This document shows, piece by piece, positions 6,697 to 14,459 of a DNA stretch of 47,264 bases. The notes under the pieces were generated by a model that worked only from the letters and a program-made list of their open reading frames with translations, was not told where the DNA came from and did no database searches. This DNA is from Micromonospora coerulea (lineage in GTDB: Bacteria; Actinomycetota; Actinomycetes; Mycobacteriales; Micromonosporaceae): contig NZ_JAEMUW010000036.1 in assembly GCF_016598485.1 (NCBI RefSeq), positions 1 through 47,264 of the forward strand, read 5' to 3'. The translations under genes were made by a program, and so were the position numbers. The number at the start of each line of letters is the position of its first letter. The first letter of the stretch is position 1.

Positions 6697-8078
6697 AGAC
6701 GGTCCAGGCGTACCGGTTTGCGCTCGATCTGACTCCGACGCAGGAGCGGGCGGTGCTGGCGCATGCGGGGGCGGCACGGGTGGCGCACAATTGGACGCTG
6801 GCCCGGGTGAAGGCGGTCATGGATCAGCGGGCCGCCGAACGTTCCTACGGAGTTGCCGACGCCGACCTGACTCCCGCGCTCGGCTGGTCCCTGCCGGCGC
6901 TGCGTAAGGCCTGGAACGAGGCGAAGTCGCAGGTGGCGCCGTGGTGGGGCGAGTGTTCGAAGGAGGCGTTCAACACCGGCCTGGATGCCCTGGCCAGGGC
7001 GTTGAAGAACTGGTCCGACTCGCGGTGCGGTAAACGCGCCGGGCGGCCGGTCGGGTTCCCCCGGTTCAAGTCACGCCGCCGGTCGACACCGTCGGTGCGG
7101 TTCACCACCGGAACAATCCGCGTCGAACCCGATCGCAAGCATGTCGTCCTTCCTCGGTTGGGTCGGCTCAAGTTGCACGAGTCCGCCCGCAAGCTGGCCC
7201 GCCGTTTGGACGCCGGCACCGCCCGGATCCTGTCCGCGACGGTGCGTCGTGACGGTGGCCGGTGGCACGTCGCGTTCTGCGTCAAGGTCGAACGCGCCGA
7301 GCGCAGCCCGGGCCGCCCGGCTGCCGAGGTGGGCGTGGATCTCGGCATCAAACACCTCGCGGTGCTCTCGACTGGTGAACCCGTACCCAACCCCCGTCAC
7401 CTCGACACCTCCGCCAGGCGAATGCGCAGGCTGGCCCAGCGCATGTCGCGGCGGATCGGCCCGGACCGGCGGACCGGCCGCCGCCCATCCAAGCGGTGGG
7501 AGGCGGCTCGCGGCCAGGTGGCTCGCGCGCACGCCCGGGTGGCGAACCTGCGCCGCGACGGACTGCACAAGCTCACCACCCGACTGGCCGGCGAGTACGG
7601 CACGATCGTGGTGGAGGATCTGAACGTGGCGGGGATGCTGCGCAACCGGCGGCTGGCCCGGCGCATCGCCGATGCCGGCTTCGCCGAACTACGCCGGCAA
7701 CTGGCCTACAAGACCGCATGGAACGGCGGCCGACTCGTGGTGGCCGACCGCTGGTACCCGTCCTCGAAGACCTGCTCGGGCTGTGGCGCGGTGAAAGCCA
7801 AGCTGGCCCTAGTCGAGCGCACCTACAACTGCCCCACCTGCGGCCTGACCTTGGACCGGGACCTCAACGCCGCACGCAACCTGGCCGCGCTCGCGCATAA
7901 GGCCACAGACGCCCGGAGTGGCCGGGAGTCTTCAAACGGACGTGGAGCCGACCGTAAGACCCGCCTCAGCGGGCCGGTGGCCGTGAAGCGTCAACCCGGC
8001 ACCGCCTCGGCGGGTCAGGCCGGGACCGTCCCACCGCAAGGCGGGACTTCCAATCATCGACTCACCAAAGTCCACTGA
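6693..8078 (+). CDS. tnpB: TnpB RNA-guided nuclease, apparently intact
   Basis: TnpB of the IS607/IS605 superfamily, 461 residues from the GTG at 6693 that overlaps the tnpA stop (VKTVQAYRFALDLTPTQ). TnpB proteins are RNA-guided DNA endonucleases that use an omega RNA from the element's right end. The RuvC residues are all visible: Asp in GVDLGIKHLAVLS, Glu in VVEDLNVAGM, and Asp in LDRDLNAARNLA. The zinc ribbon is CSGC followed by CPTC. The last 50 or so residues are encoded by the structured right end and by flanking DNA, so the stop codon lies just before the SpoIIM ribosome site. Nothing in the catalytic core looks broken, in contrast to tnpA. Confidence 0.9.
   Translation: MKTVQAYRFALDLTPTQERAVLAHAGAARVAHNWTLARVKAVMDQRAAERSYGVADADLTPALGWSLPALRKAWNEAKSQVAPWWGECSKEAFNTGLDALARALKNWSDSRCGKRAGRPVGFPRFKSRRRSTPSVRFTTGTIRVEPDRKHVVLPRLGRLKLHESARKLARRLDAGTARILSATVRRDGGRWHVAFCVKVERAERSPGRPAAEVGVDLGIKHLAVLSTGEPVPNPRHLDTSARRMRRLAQRMSRRIGPDRRTGRRPSKRWEAARGQVARAHARVANLRRDGLHKLTTRLAGEYGTIVVEDLNVAGMLRNRRLARRIADAGFAELRRQLAYKTAWNGGRLVVADRWYPSSKTCSGCGAVKAKLALVERTYNCPTCGLTLDRDLNAARNLAALAHKATDARSGRESSNGRGADRKTRLSGPVAVKRQPGTASAGQAGTVPPQGGTSNHRLTKVH
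7930..8050 (+). ncRNA. Candidate omega RNA (TnpB guide scaffold) at the IS right end
   Basis: This overlaps the 3' end of tnpB, where omega RNAs of this superfamily are encoded. Several hairpins can be drawn: CCCGC-CTCA-GCGGG near 7963, CCGCC-TC-GGCGG near 8002, and a terminal stem-loop at 8028-8047. The last has 8-bp arms with one A-C mismatch closed by a GCAA tetraloop. The sequence directly 3' of the terminal hairpin, beginning TTCCAATCATCGACTC, would be the guide and comes from the SpoIIM leader. The 5' boundary is a guess; the structure was drawn by eye only. Confidence 0.45.
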
Positions 8079-8095
8079 GAGGAAACGGAGGACGA

Positions 8096-9097
8096 GTGGA
8101 TCTTGACGCGTACGTGGCGGAGCACGGCGCCGAGTGGCGGCGGCTGGAAGTGCTCTCCGGCCGGCGCCGGCTGGACGCCGCCGAGATCGACGAGCTGGTG
8201 GCGCTATACCAGCGGGCGGCCACCCACCTCTCGGTGCTGCGCAGCCGCTCACCCGACCCGGCGCTGGTCAACCGCCTCTCCCACCTGGTGCTGGCGGCCC
8301 GCGCCCGGATCACCGGCCGGCCCCGACCGTCCTGGGCGGCGGTACGCCGGTTCCTCCTCGCCGACCTGCCGGCCGCCCTCTACCGGGCCTGGCCCTGGTG
8401 GTGCGGGGTGGCCACCGCGTTCAGCGCGCTCAGCGGCTTCCTCATCTGGTTCGTGGCCGGGCACCCCGACACGGCCGCCGCGTTCATCGGCGAGGACGCC
8501 GCCGCCGACCTGGTCGACTCCGGCTTCGCCGGCTACTACACCGAGTTCGCCGCGCCCACCTTCGCCTTCCACCTGTGGACGCACAACGCCTGGATCGCCG
8601 CCCAGTGCCTCGCCTCCGGGGTACTCGTGGTGCCGGTGTTCTACCTGCTCTGGCAGAACGCGCTCAACATCGGCGTGGTGGGCGGGGTGATGGTCTCCTA
8701 CGGCCGGGCGGACGTCTTCTTCGGCCTGATCACCCCGCACGGATTGCTGGAGCTGACCGGGATCTTCGTCGCCGCCGGGGTCGGCCTGCGCACCGGCTGG
8801 GCCTGGATCGCGCCGCCGGCCCACCTGAGCCGCGGCCGGGCGGTCGCCGCGGCGGGCCGGTCCGCCATCGTGGTCGCCGTCGGCCTGGTCGGCCTCTTCG
8901 CCGTCTCCGCGCTGCTGGAGGCGTTCGTGACGCCGGCGCCCGTGCCGGTCGCCGTCCGCGTGGCGACCGGCGCCGCGGTCTGGCTGGCCTTCCTGGCGTA
9001 CGCGCTGCTGCTCGGCCGGTACGCGGCCACCCGCCCCGCGCCGGCACCCGCCGAGGGGGCGGCTCAGAGTTGGCCGAGCGCCTTGAGCCGCAGGTAG
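8096..9097 (+). CDS. Stage II sporulation protein M (SpoIIM) family membrane protein
   Basis: A 333-residue protein with a GTG start 6 bp after CGGAGG. The N-terminal 90 residues are cytoplasmic and helical (VDLDAYVAEHGAEWRRLEVL and the ALYQRAATHLSVLRSR block). They are followed by about six membrane segments with the SpoIIM-type middle region LWTHNAWIAAQCLASG and a conserved TPHGLLELTGIF motif. SpoIIM of Bacillus acts in engulfment, but homologues beside RDD, DUF58 and MoxR genes occur widely in actinobacteria and probably have another membrane role. Its 3' end overlaps the convergent DUF58 gene by 34 bp. Its upstream region has been replaced by an IS607-type element, so its present promoter may lie inside the insertion. 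Confidence 0.88.
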   Translation: MDLDAYVAEHGAEWRRLEVLSGRRRLDAAEIDELVALYQRAATHLSVLRSRSPDPALVNRLSHLVLAARARITGRPRPSWAAVRRFLLADLPAALYRAWPWWCGVATAFSALSGFLIWFVAGHPDTAAAFIGEDAAADLVDSGFAGYYTEFAAPTFAFHLWTHNAWIAAQCLASGVLVVPVFYLLWQNALNIGVVGGVMVSYGRADVFFGLITPHGLLELTGIFVAAGVGLRTGWAWIAPPAHLSRGRAVAAAGRSAIVVAVGLVGLFAVSALLEAFVTPAPVPVAVRVATGAAVWLAFLAYALLLGRYAATRPAPAPAEGAAQSWPSALSRR

Positions 9098-10374
9098 GTG
9101 TCGGCGACCGTCGGGGCGAGGCGGTCGGCGGGCGCGTCGACCACGGCCACCCCGTGCCGGGCCAGCGCGGCGCGGACCCGGTCCCGTTCGGCCAGCGCCC
9201 GCCAGGCCGCCGCGGCGGCGTAGGCGTCGTCCGGGCCGGTCGGCGGGGTGACGGTGAGGCCGGTCAGCACCGGGTCGTGGGTCGCGGCGATCACCACCCG
9301 GTGCCGGGCGGCGAGCCGGGGCAGCACCGGCAGCAGTCCCTCGCCGAGCGCGCCCGCCTCCAGCGCGGTGAAGAGGACCACCAGGCTGCGCTGCCGTTCC
9401 CGGCGCAGCACCTCACCGGCGATCAGCTCGAAGTCCGTCTCCACCAGCGCCGGCTGGAGCGGGGCGACCGCGTCGACCAGCCGGGGGAGCAGGGCCGGCC
9501 GGCCGCTGCCCTTGACCGTCGCCCGGACCGCCGCGTCGACCGCCAGCAGGTCGACCCGGTCCCCGGCGCGGGCGGCCAGCGCGGTCAGCAACAGCGCCGC
9601 GTCGATCGCGGTGTCCAGCCGGGGCTCGTCGCCGACCCGGACGGCGGAGGTGCGGCCGGTGTCCAGGACGCAGACCAGCCGCCGGTCCCGCTCCGGCCGC
9701 CAGGTGCGGACCAGCACGTCGGAGCGGCGCGCGCTGGCCCGCCAGTCGATCGAGCGCACGTCGTCGCCGACCACGTACTCGCGCAGGGTGTCGAACTCGG
9801 TGCCCTGGCCGCGGCCCCGGGTAACCTGCATGCCGTCGATGATCCGCAGCCGGGCCAGCTTCTCGGGCAGGTGCCGCCGGGAGTCGAAGCGGGGCAGCAC
9901 GCGCAGCGTCCACGGTGGCGTGCCGGGGTGGCCGGCCCGCTGCCGGAAGGCCAGCCGCAGCGGCCCGAGGGAGCGTACGGTCAGCGCCGCCGCGGGCCGG
10001 TCGCCGCGCCGGGCCGGGGTGAGCCGTACCGGCAGCGCGGCGCTGCCACCGGCCACGATCCGCAGCACCCGCCCCGGCGGTACGTCCGGCCGGGCGCCCG
10101 CCGACGGCACCCAGGCGTCGCGCACCTGGGCGCGCAGCGTACGGCCGGAGGTGTTCGTCAGGCACAGCGTGACGGTGGCGGTGCCACCCAGTCGGACCGT
10201 CCGGTCCCCGGAACGGGTCGCGGTGACCGCGCGCAGCGGCGCGGCCAGCGCCCAGTCCAGAGCGACCAGCAGCAGCACCAGGCCGGTCATCACCGCCACC
10301 CCCGCAAACGGCGCCGGCCAGGCGGGCAGGGTCAGCGCGCCCGCACCGAGCAGCAGCGCCGCCCGCCAGGTCAT
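9064..10374 (-). CDS. DUF58-domain protein, MoxR partner
   Basis: A 436-residue protein beginning MTWRAALLLGAGALTLPAWP, with two N-terminal hydrophobic segments (about residues 5-20 and 25-43). A beta-rich region follows, and then the DUF58 core GDDVRSIDWRASARRSDVLVRTWRPE near residue 235, which runs into a von Willebrand A-like fold (RLVCVLDTGRTS). DUF58 proteins are nearly always encoded next to MoxR AAA ATPases and are thought to be their client or adaptor. Its ATG overlaps the moxR stop by 4 bp. It is the last gene of a five-gene coupled operon and overlaps the convergent SpoIIM gene by 34 bp. Confidence 0.9.
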   Translation of the reverse strand: MTWRAALLLGAGALTLPAWPAPFAGVAVMTGLVLLLVALDWALAAPLRAVTATRSGDRTVRLGGTATVTLCLTNTSGRTLRAQVRDAWVPSAGARPDVPPGRVLRIVAGGSAALPVRLTPARRGDRPAAALTVRSLGPLRLAFRQRAGHPGTPPWTLRVLPRFDSRRHLPEKLARLRIIDGMQVTRGRGQGTEFDTLREYVVGDDVRSIDWRASARRSDVLVRTWRPERDRRLVCVLDTGRTSAVRVGDEPRLDTAIDAALLLTALAARAGDRVDLLAVDAAVRATVKGSGRPALLPRLVDAVAPLQPALVETDFELIAGEVLRRERQRSLVVLFTALEAGALGEGLLPVLPRLAARHRVVIAATHDPVLTGLTVTPPTGPDDAYAAAAAWRALAERDRVRAALARHGVAVVDAPADRLAPTVADTYLRLKALGQL

Positions 10375-11360
10375 CGCGGCGTCGGCACGGTGGCCAGCAC
10401 CGTGTCCAGCACCGCGTCGACGCTCATGCCCTCCAGCTCGACCTCCGGGCGCAGCCGGAGCCGGTGCCGCAGGGTGGGCCGGGCGACGGCCTTGACGTCG
10501 TCGGGGACGACGTGGTCGCGGCCGGCCAGCCAGGACCACGCCTTCGCCGTGTTGAGCAGCGCGGTGGCGCCGCGGGGCGAGGCACCCAGCTCCAGCGCGG
10601 GGGCGATCCGGGTGGCCCGGCAGAGGTCCACGAGGTAGCCGAAGAGCGGCTCGGCGACGTGCACCCGGCGGACCGCCTCCCGGGCGGCGGCCAGGTCGGC
10701 CGCGGTGGCCACCGGTCGTACGCCGGCGGCGTGCAGGTCGCGCGGGTCGAATCCGGCGTGGTGCGCGCGCAGCACGCCCAGCTCCTCGTCCCGGCTGGGC
10801 AGCGGCACGGTGAGCTTGAGCAGGAACCGGTCGAGCTGGGCCTCGGGCAGGGGATAGGTGCCCTCGTACTCGACCGGGTTCTGGGTGGCCGCGACGATGA
10901 ACGGGTCGGGCAGCAACCGCCGCTCGCCCTCCACGGACACCTGCCGCTCCTCCATCACCTCCAGCAGCGCGGACTGGGTCTTCGGCGGCGTGCGGTTGAT
11001 CTCGTCGGCGAGCAGCAGGTTGGTGAAGACCGGCCCCTCCCGGAAGGTGAACGCGGCGGTGTGCGGGTCGAAGATCAGCGACCCGGTCACGTCGCCGGGC
11101 ATCAGGTCCGGGGTGAACTGGACCCGCTTGGACTCCAGGTCCAGGGCCGTGGCGAGGGTGCGGACGAGCAGCGTCTTGGCCACTCCCGGCACCCCCTCCA
11201 GCAGCACGTGCCCACGGCAGAGCAGGGCGATCACCAGGCCGGTGACCACCGCGTCCTGCCCGACGACCGCCTTGGCCACCTCGGCCCGCAGCCGGTGCAA
11301 GGCCGCGCGGGCGTCGGGCTGGGCGACGGCCGGCGCGACAGCGGTAACGGGTCCGGTCAC
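10371..11360 (-). CDS. MoxR-family AAA+ ATPase
   Basis: A 329-residue AAA+ ATPase starting at the GTG that overlaps the upstream DUF4350 stop by 4 bp (VTGPVTAVAPAVAQ); the longer open frame is a shadow. The Walker A motif is GVPGVAKT near residue 60 and the Walker B motif is LLLADEINR near 120. The sensor-1 region VAATQNPVEYEGTYPLPEAQLDRF follows, with the typical MoxR lid domain at the end. MoxR ATPases act as chaperone-like factors for maturation of complexes containing von Willebrand A proteins. Here the neighbours DUF58, DUF4350 and DUF4129 are the standard partners and are likely to work with it at the membrane. Confidence 0.95.
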   Translation of the reverse strand: MTGPVTAVAPAVAQPDARAALHRLRAEVAKAVVGQDAVVTGLVIALLCRGHVLLEGVPGVAKTLLVRTLATALDLESKRVQFTPDLMPGDVTGSLIFDPHTAAFTFREGPVFTNLLLADEINRTPPKTQSALLEVMEERQVSVEGERRLLPDPFIVAATQNPVEYEGTYPLPEAQLDRFLLKLTVPLPSRDEELGVLRAHHAGFDPRDLHAAGVRPVATAADLAAAREAVRRVHVAEPLFGYLVDLCRATRIAPALELGASPRGATALLNTAKAWSWLAGRDHVVPDDVKAVARPTLRHRLRLRPEVELEGMSVDAVLDTVLATVPTPR

Positions 11361-12742
11361 CGGGAATCTCCTTCGGTCGGATGGTCGGGTGCCGTGCCGA
11401 CCGTACGGGTCAGCCCGTCCAGCTCGCGGGCCAGCTCCAACAGCTCCTGGTCGGTGGCCGGCTCGTCGCCGTGGAGCAGCTCCGCCGCCCGGTCGGGGTC
11501 GAGCCCGGCGTGTACGGCGACCCGGGCGGCCACCTCGGCCGGTGGCGTGTCGGGCGGCAGGTTGAGCCGGGGCAGCAGCCGGTCCCGGGCGGCGGCGCGC
11601 AGCGTCTCGGCGGCCGGGCCGCGGGCGCCGGCGCGCCGGTAGAGCCGGGCCCGACCGAGCACGGTCTCGGCGGAGCGGACGGTCACCGGCAACGGCTCCG
11701 GCACGGGCGGGCCGAGCCGGCGGGCCCGCCACAGCACCACCAGCAGGCCGGCGACGGCGAGCTGGACGAGCAGCGCCCAGAACCAGGCCGGGAAGGCGGC
11801 CCAGAGCGGGTTCTCCGGTGACTGCCGGCCGGCGGCCCGGTCGTCGTCGCCCGGCTGGCCGCCCGCGGGCCGGCCCGCGGGCGGGTCGGGCCGGCCGCCG
11901 CTGCCCGGTCGGCCGTCACCCGCCGCTCGGGTGGCACCACCCGCCGCGGGGGATCCGCCCGTCCCGTCGCCCTGGAAGCCGTCGCTCCCGGTCGGGGCGG
12001 GCGCCGGGCCGTCCAGGTCGAGCCAGACCACCGGGCGCGGTCCGCCGAGCAGCCCGGTGGCGAGGGCCCGGTTGCCCAGCTCGTCGATCCGGTCGTTGCG
12101 GAACGGGTCGCTGGCCCCGATCACCACGACCTCGGTCCGCCACGTCACCCGGACCAGGCCACCCGCGTAGCAGCGCGGGGCGGCCCAGTTGACCGGGGCG
12201 GCGTAGCGCTGCCGGTCGACGGCGGCGGTGCCGGCGGCGGCCGCCTCGGGCAGCGGGCAGCGGTGGCCGTCGGCGTCCGGCCCGGTGGCCCGGGTGGCCC
12301 AGCGGCGTTCGGTCGGTGCCAGCGGCACCCCGAGCCCCTCCAGCACCCGGCGGGACGGGTCCACCAGCACCAGGCGGCTGCCGGCGGGCAGGTCGGCCAG
12401 GTCGGCGACGGTGTCCGGGTGGACCAGCTCCGGGGCCGGCACGAACAGGGTGGCCGGACCGGGTTTCGTGGCCAGCAGCGCGCTCCGGGTGTTGGTCTCC
12501 CGGTGGATGGCCACCCCCTGCCCGCGCAGCGCCGTGGCGAGCCGGCTGCCCCCGTCGTCGTCGGTGGCGACCGGCGACACGAACCCCGGGTCGCCCGGAT
12601 CGGGCTGGTCGACGGCGTGGGCGACCAGGGTGGCGACGATCAGCAGCAGGGCCAGCCCGAGCGGGATCAGCACCCGGTGCCGGCGGCGGGTACGGCGTGG
12701 CGGGCGGTCGACGGCGGGCGTCGCCGCGGCGGTGCTGGTCAT
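11357..12742 (-). CDS. DUF4350-domain membrane protein
   Basis: A 461-residue protein. An N-terminal basic stretch (RPPRRTRRRHRV) is followed by one membrane helix (about 25-45). An extracytoplasmic DUF4350 region runs over roughly 50-250, including RLATALRGQGVAIHRETNT and a GLVRVTWRTEVVVIGASDPFRND block. A long Pro/Gly/Ala-rich linker and a second helix (FPAWFWALLVQLAVAGLLVVLW) follow, and then a cytoplasmic tail with DRLLPRLNLPPDTPPAEVAARVA. It is coupled by 4-bp overlaps to both neighbours. The family is conserved beside MoxR/DUF58 genes but has no established reaction. Confidence 0.85.
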   Translation of the reverse strand: MTSTAAATPAVDRPPRRTRRRHRVLIPLGLALLLIVATLVAHAVDQPDPGDPGFVSPVATDDDGGSRLATALRGQGVAIHRETNTRSALLATKPGPATLFVPAPELVHPDTVADLADLPAGSRLVLVDPSRRVLEGLGVPLAPTERRWATRATGPDADGHRCPLPEAAAAGTAAVDRQRYAAPVNWAAPRCYAGGLVRVTWRTEVVVIGASDPFRNDRIDELGNRALATGLLGGPRPVVWLDLDGPAPAPTGSDGFQGDGTGGSPAAGGATRAAGDGRPGSGGRPDPPAGRPAGGQPGDDDRAAGRQSPENPLWAAFPAWFWALLVQLAVAGLLVVLWRARRLGPPVPEPLPVTVRSAETVLGRARLYRRAGARGPAAETLRAAARDRLLPRLNLPPDTPPAEVAARVAVHAGLDPDRAAELLHGDEPATDQELLELARELDGLTRTVGTAPDHPTEGDSR

Positions 12743-13398
12743 GGGCGGTCACCGCCTCCCGTGGTCAGCTCCCGGCGCAGGTCGTCGGCGAGTTCGCGCA
12801 TCCGGTGGTCGTGCTCCGCAGTGGCCGGGCGCTGGGCGTACCAGAGGTCGGAGAAGATCGCGCCGGCGGCGTGCAGCACGGGGTGCACCCGGGGCCGGCC
12901 CCGGGCTGCCGCCGCGGTCAGCTCGGCGACCGTCATCCCGGGCCGTTGCTCGATCACCCGCCGGGCGATCAGCTCGCGGACCATGTCGCGCAGCCGCTCC
13001 CGGACCGACTCGGCGTACCGGCCCTCGGCGGCGAGGCGGTCGGCGAGCGAGGCGTACCCGCCTGCCGCCGGCTGCGGCTCGGCGGCCCGGGGCGCGGGCA
13101 CGGCGGGCTCGGCGGCGGTCCGGGCCGGGCGACGCCGGCGGAGCAGTCGGGGCCGGCGCAGCCGGGGAAGCCGCCAACGCGGCCACCGGAGGCGCGGCCA
13201 CCGGAGGCGGGGCAGTCGCAGCCGAGGCAGTCGCAACCGGGGCAGCCGCAGCCGGGGGAACCGGCGGGGCAGCCAGGCCGGGAAGAAGTACCAAACGAGC
13301 GCGGCCAACCCGGCGGCGAGCATCAGCAGCAGGGCGGCCAGCGGGAGCGGGACGAGGTCGCCGAGCGCGGCGACCGTCTCCGTCCACCACCGGCTCAC
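12739..13398 (-). CDS. DUF4129-domain membrane protein with arginine-rich pentapeptide tract
   Basis: A 219-residue protein starting at the GTG (VSRWWTETVAALG) that overlaps the upstream stop by 4 bp. One membrane helix occupies about residues 17-40 and is followed at once by eight pentapeptides of the form [FLWR]PRLR (residues 47-86), an exceptionally basic juxtamembrane tract. The C-terminal domain (about 110-215, GYASLADRLAAEGRYAESVRERLRDMVRELIARRVI, then EIFSDLWYAQRPAT-like residues) is the DUF4129 fold found in MoxR clusters. The repeat tract replaces what is normally a short variable linker and could bind acidic lipids or nucleic acid; that is speculation. The conserved C-terminal domain supports a functional gene. 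Confidence 0.8.
   Translation of the reverse strand: MSRWWTETVAALGDLVPLPLAALLLMLAAGLAALVWYFFPAWLPRRFPRLRLPRLRLPRLRLPRLRWPRLRWPRWRLPRLRRPRLLRRRRPARTAAEPAVPAPRAAEPQPAAGGYASLADRLAAEGRYAESVRERLRDMVRELIARRVIEQRPGMTVAELTAAAARGRPRVHPVLHAAGAIFSDLWYAQRPATAEHDHRMRELADDLRRELTTGGGDRP
13141..13260 (-). repeat. 15-bp coding repeat, about eight units, in the DUF4129 gene
   Basis: Eight consecutive 15-bp units encode the pentapeptide pattern [FLWR]PRLR. Units differ mainly at the first residue (Leu, Trp, Phe or Arg), and one unit has PRWR. The array preserves the reading frame and sits directly after the membrane helix. It has the look of a coding minisatellite. Confidence 0.85.
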
Positions 13399-14246
13399 CT
13401 GCGCACCGCCAGCAGGACGGGCTCCGGGGTTCCGGCCGGGGCGCGGGAGAGCCGGATGTCCAGGCCCTCGGTCCGCATCCGGGTCTCCAGGTGCAGCACC
13501 GCGTCGAGGCAGGCCAGCGCCGGGTAGGCGATCGCGTTCACGCCGACCCAGGCCGCCGTGGCCACCGGTAGGGCCCACGCCGGGTCGGTCAGGTCCACCA
13601 GCGCGAGCAGCTTGAGGCCGTAGAAGACGCCGAGCCCGATGCCGAGCCGGATGATCCACCAGCCCAGGTAGCCGAGCAGTCGGATGCCGGCCGCCCGCCC
13701 GCCGGAGCGGGTCGCCAGCCCGAGTGCCCGCAGCGGCGCCCGGTACGCCGGGACCCGGTCCACCACCAGCGCCGGCGCGACCGCGCCGAGCAGCCCGTAC
13801 GCGAGGAACCAGACCGGCCCGAGCAACGCCGCGACCAGCACGATGAGCCCGACCGTCAGCGCGACCGGCACGGTGGCGCCCCACCGGGCGCCGGCGGGGC
13901 GCAGCAGCTCGCGCGGCGCGGCCCGGCGGCCAAGCAGCGCCGCCCCGGCGCCCCGGGCGGCGGGGTTGCCGAGCAGCACGATGATCGTCGCCTCGGTGGC
14001 CGCGCCCACCGCGAGCAGCAGCCAGTACGAGCCCAGCTGGCCCGCGTCGAGCCAGTACCCCGGCGGCGGGGCGTCGGCCAGCAGCCGCAGCGGGTGCAGC
14101 AGGAGCTGCTCGCCGAGCGCGAGCAGGACGGCGAGCGGGACCAGCAGCCGGGCCTGGCCGCGGAGCAGCAGGACGGCCGAGTCCAGCAGCTCGCCCACCG
14201 TCAGCGGGCGGCGCGGGAGCACCGCGGTCGGGCCGACGTCGGGCAC
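13395..14246 (-). CDS. Integral membrane protein, first gene of the MoxR operon
   Basis: A 283-residue polytopic protein. The GTG start at 14244-14246 (VPDVGPTAVLPRRPLTVGELLDSAVLLLR) follows AGGAG with good spacing; the much longer open frame upstream is a shadow of mtrA and mtrB. About six hydrophobic segments are visible. The phrase LTVGELLDSAVLLLRG is typical of the glycerophosphoryl diester phosphodiesterase membrane-domain-like proteins of actinobacteria, although no catalytic domain is present. It heads a chain of five genes joined by 4-bp overlaps and is divergent from mtrA, with about 213 bp between the two starts. The function is unknown. Confidence 0.8.
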   Translation of the reverse strand: MPDVGPTAVLPRRPLTVGELLDSAVLLLRGQARLLVPLAVLLALGEQLLLHPLRLLADAPPPGYWLDAGQLGSYWLLLAVGAATEATIIVLLGNPAARGAGAALLGRRAAPRELLRPAGARWGATVPVALTVGLIVLVAALLGPVWFLAYGLLGAVAPALVVDRVPAYRAPLRALGLATRSGGRAAGIRLLGYLGWWIIRLGIGLGVFYGLKLLALVDLTDPAWALPVATAAWVGVNAIAYPALACLDAVLHLETRMRTEGLDIRLSRAPAGTPEPVLLAVRR

Positions 14247-14459
14247 GCGTACTCCTGGCGGGCGGGCGGTGGTGGCGGGCGGCGGCACACCGGGGGAACA
14301 TGGTTGCACGACCCGTCCTTTTCGGGTGGACCCGTACGCCGGGCGGCGCGCCACGCGCGTTCTCCGCCCGGCAGCTGTGGTGCGCGGTGTCCCGCCGCAG
14401 TACGGTGCCGTGATGACGCCGAACCCTCCGAACCGAACGGGGATGGAACGATAAACCCC

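Larger units (their letters stand above)
6300..8055 (+). mobile_element. IS607-family element with broken tnpA and intact tnpB
   Basis: A serine-recombinase-type tnpA and a tnpB overlap by GTGA, the organisation of IS607 elements. The ends are approximate because IS607 elements lack terminal inverted repeats. The left end should lie between the RDD start codon (6276) and tnpA (6331). The right end should lie just after the hairpin at 8028-8047. The element occupies the region where the RDD and SpoIIM genes would otherwise share a divergent promoter. Because tnpA is deleted and its nucleophile is changed, the element is probably immobile on its own. Confidence 0.75.
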
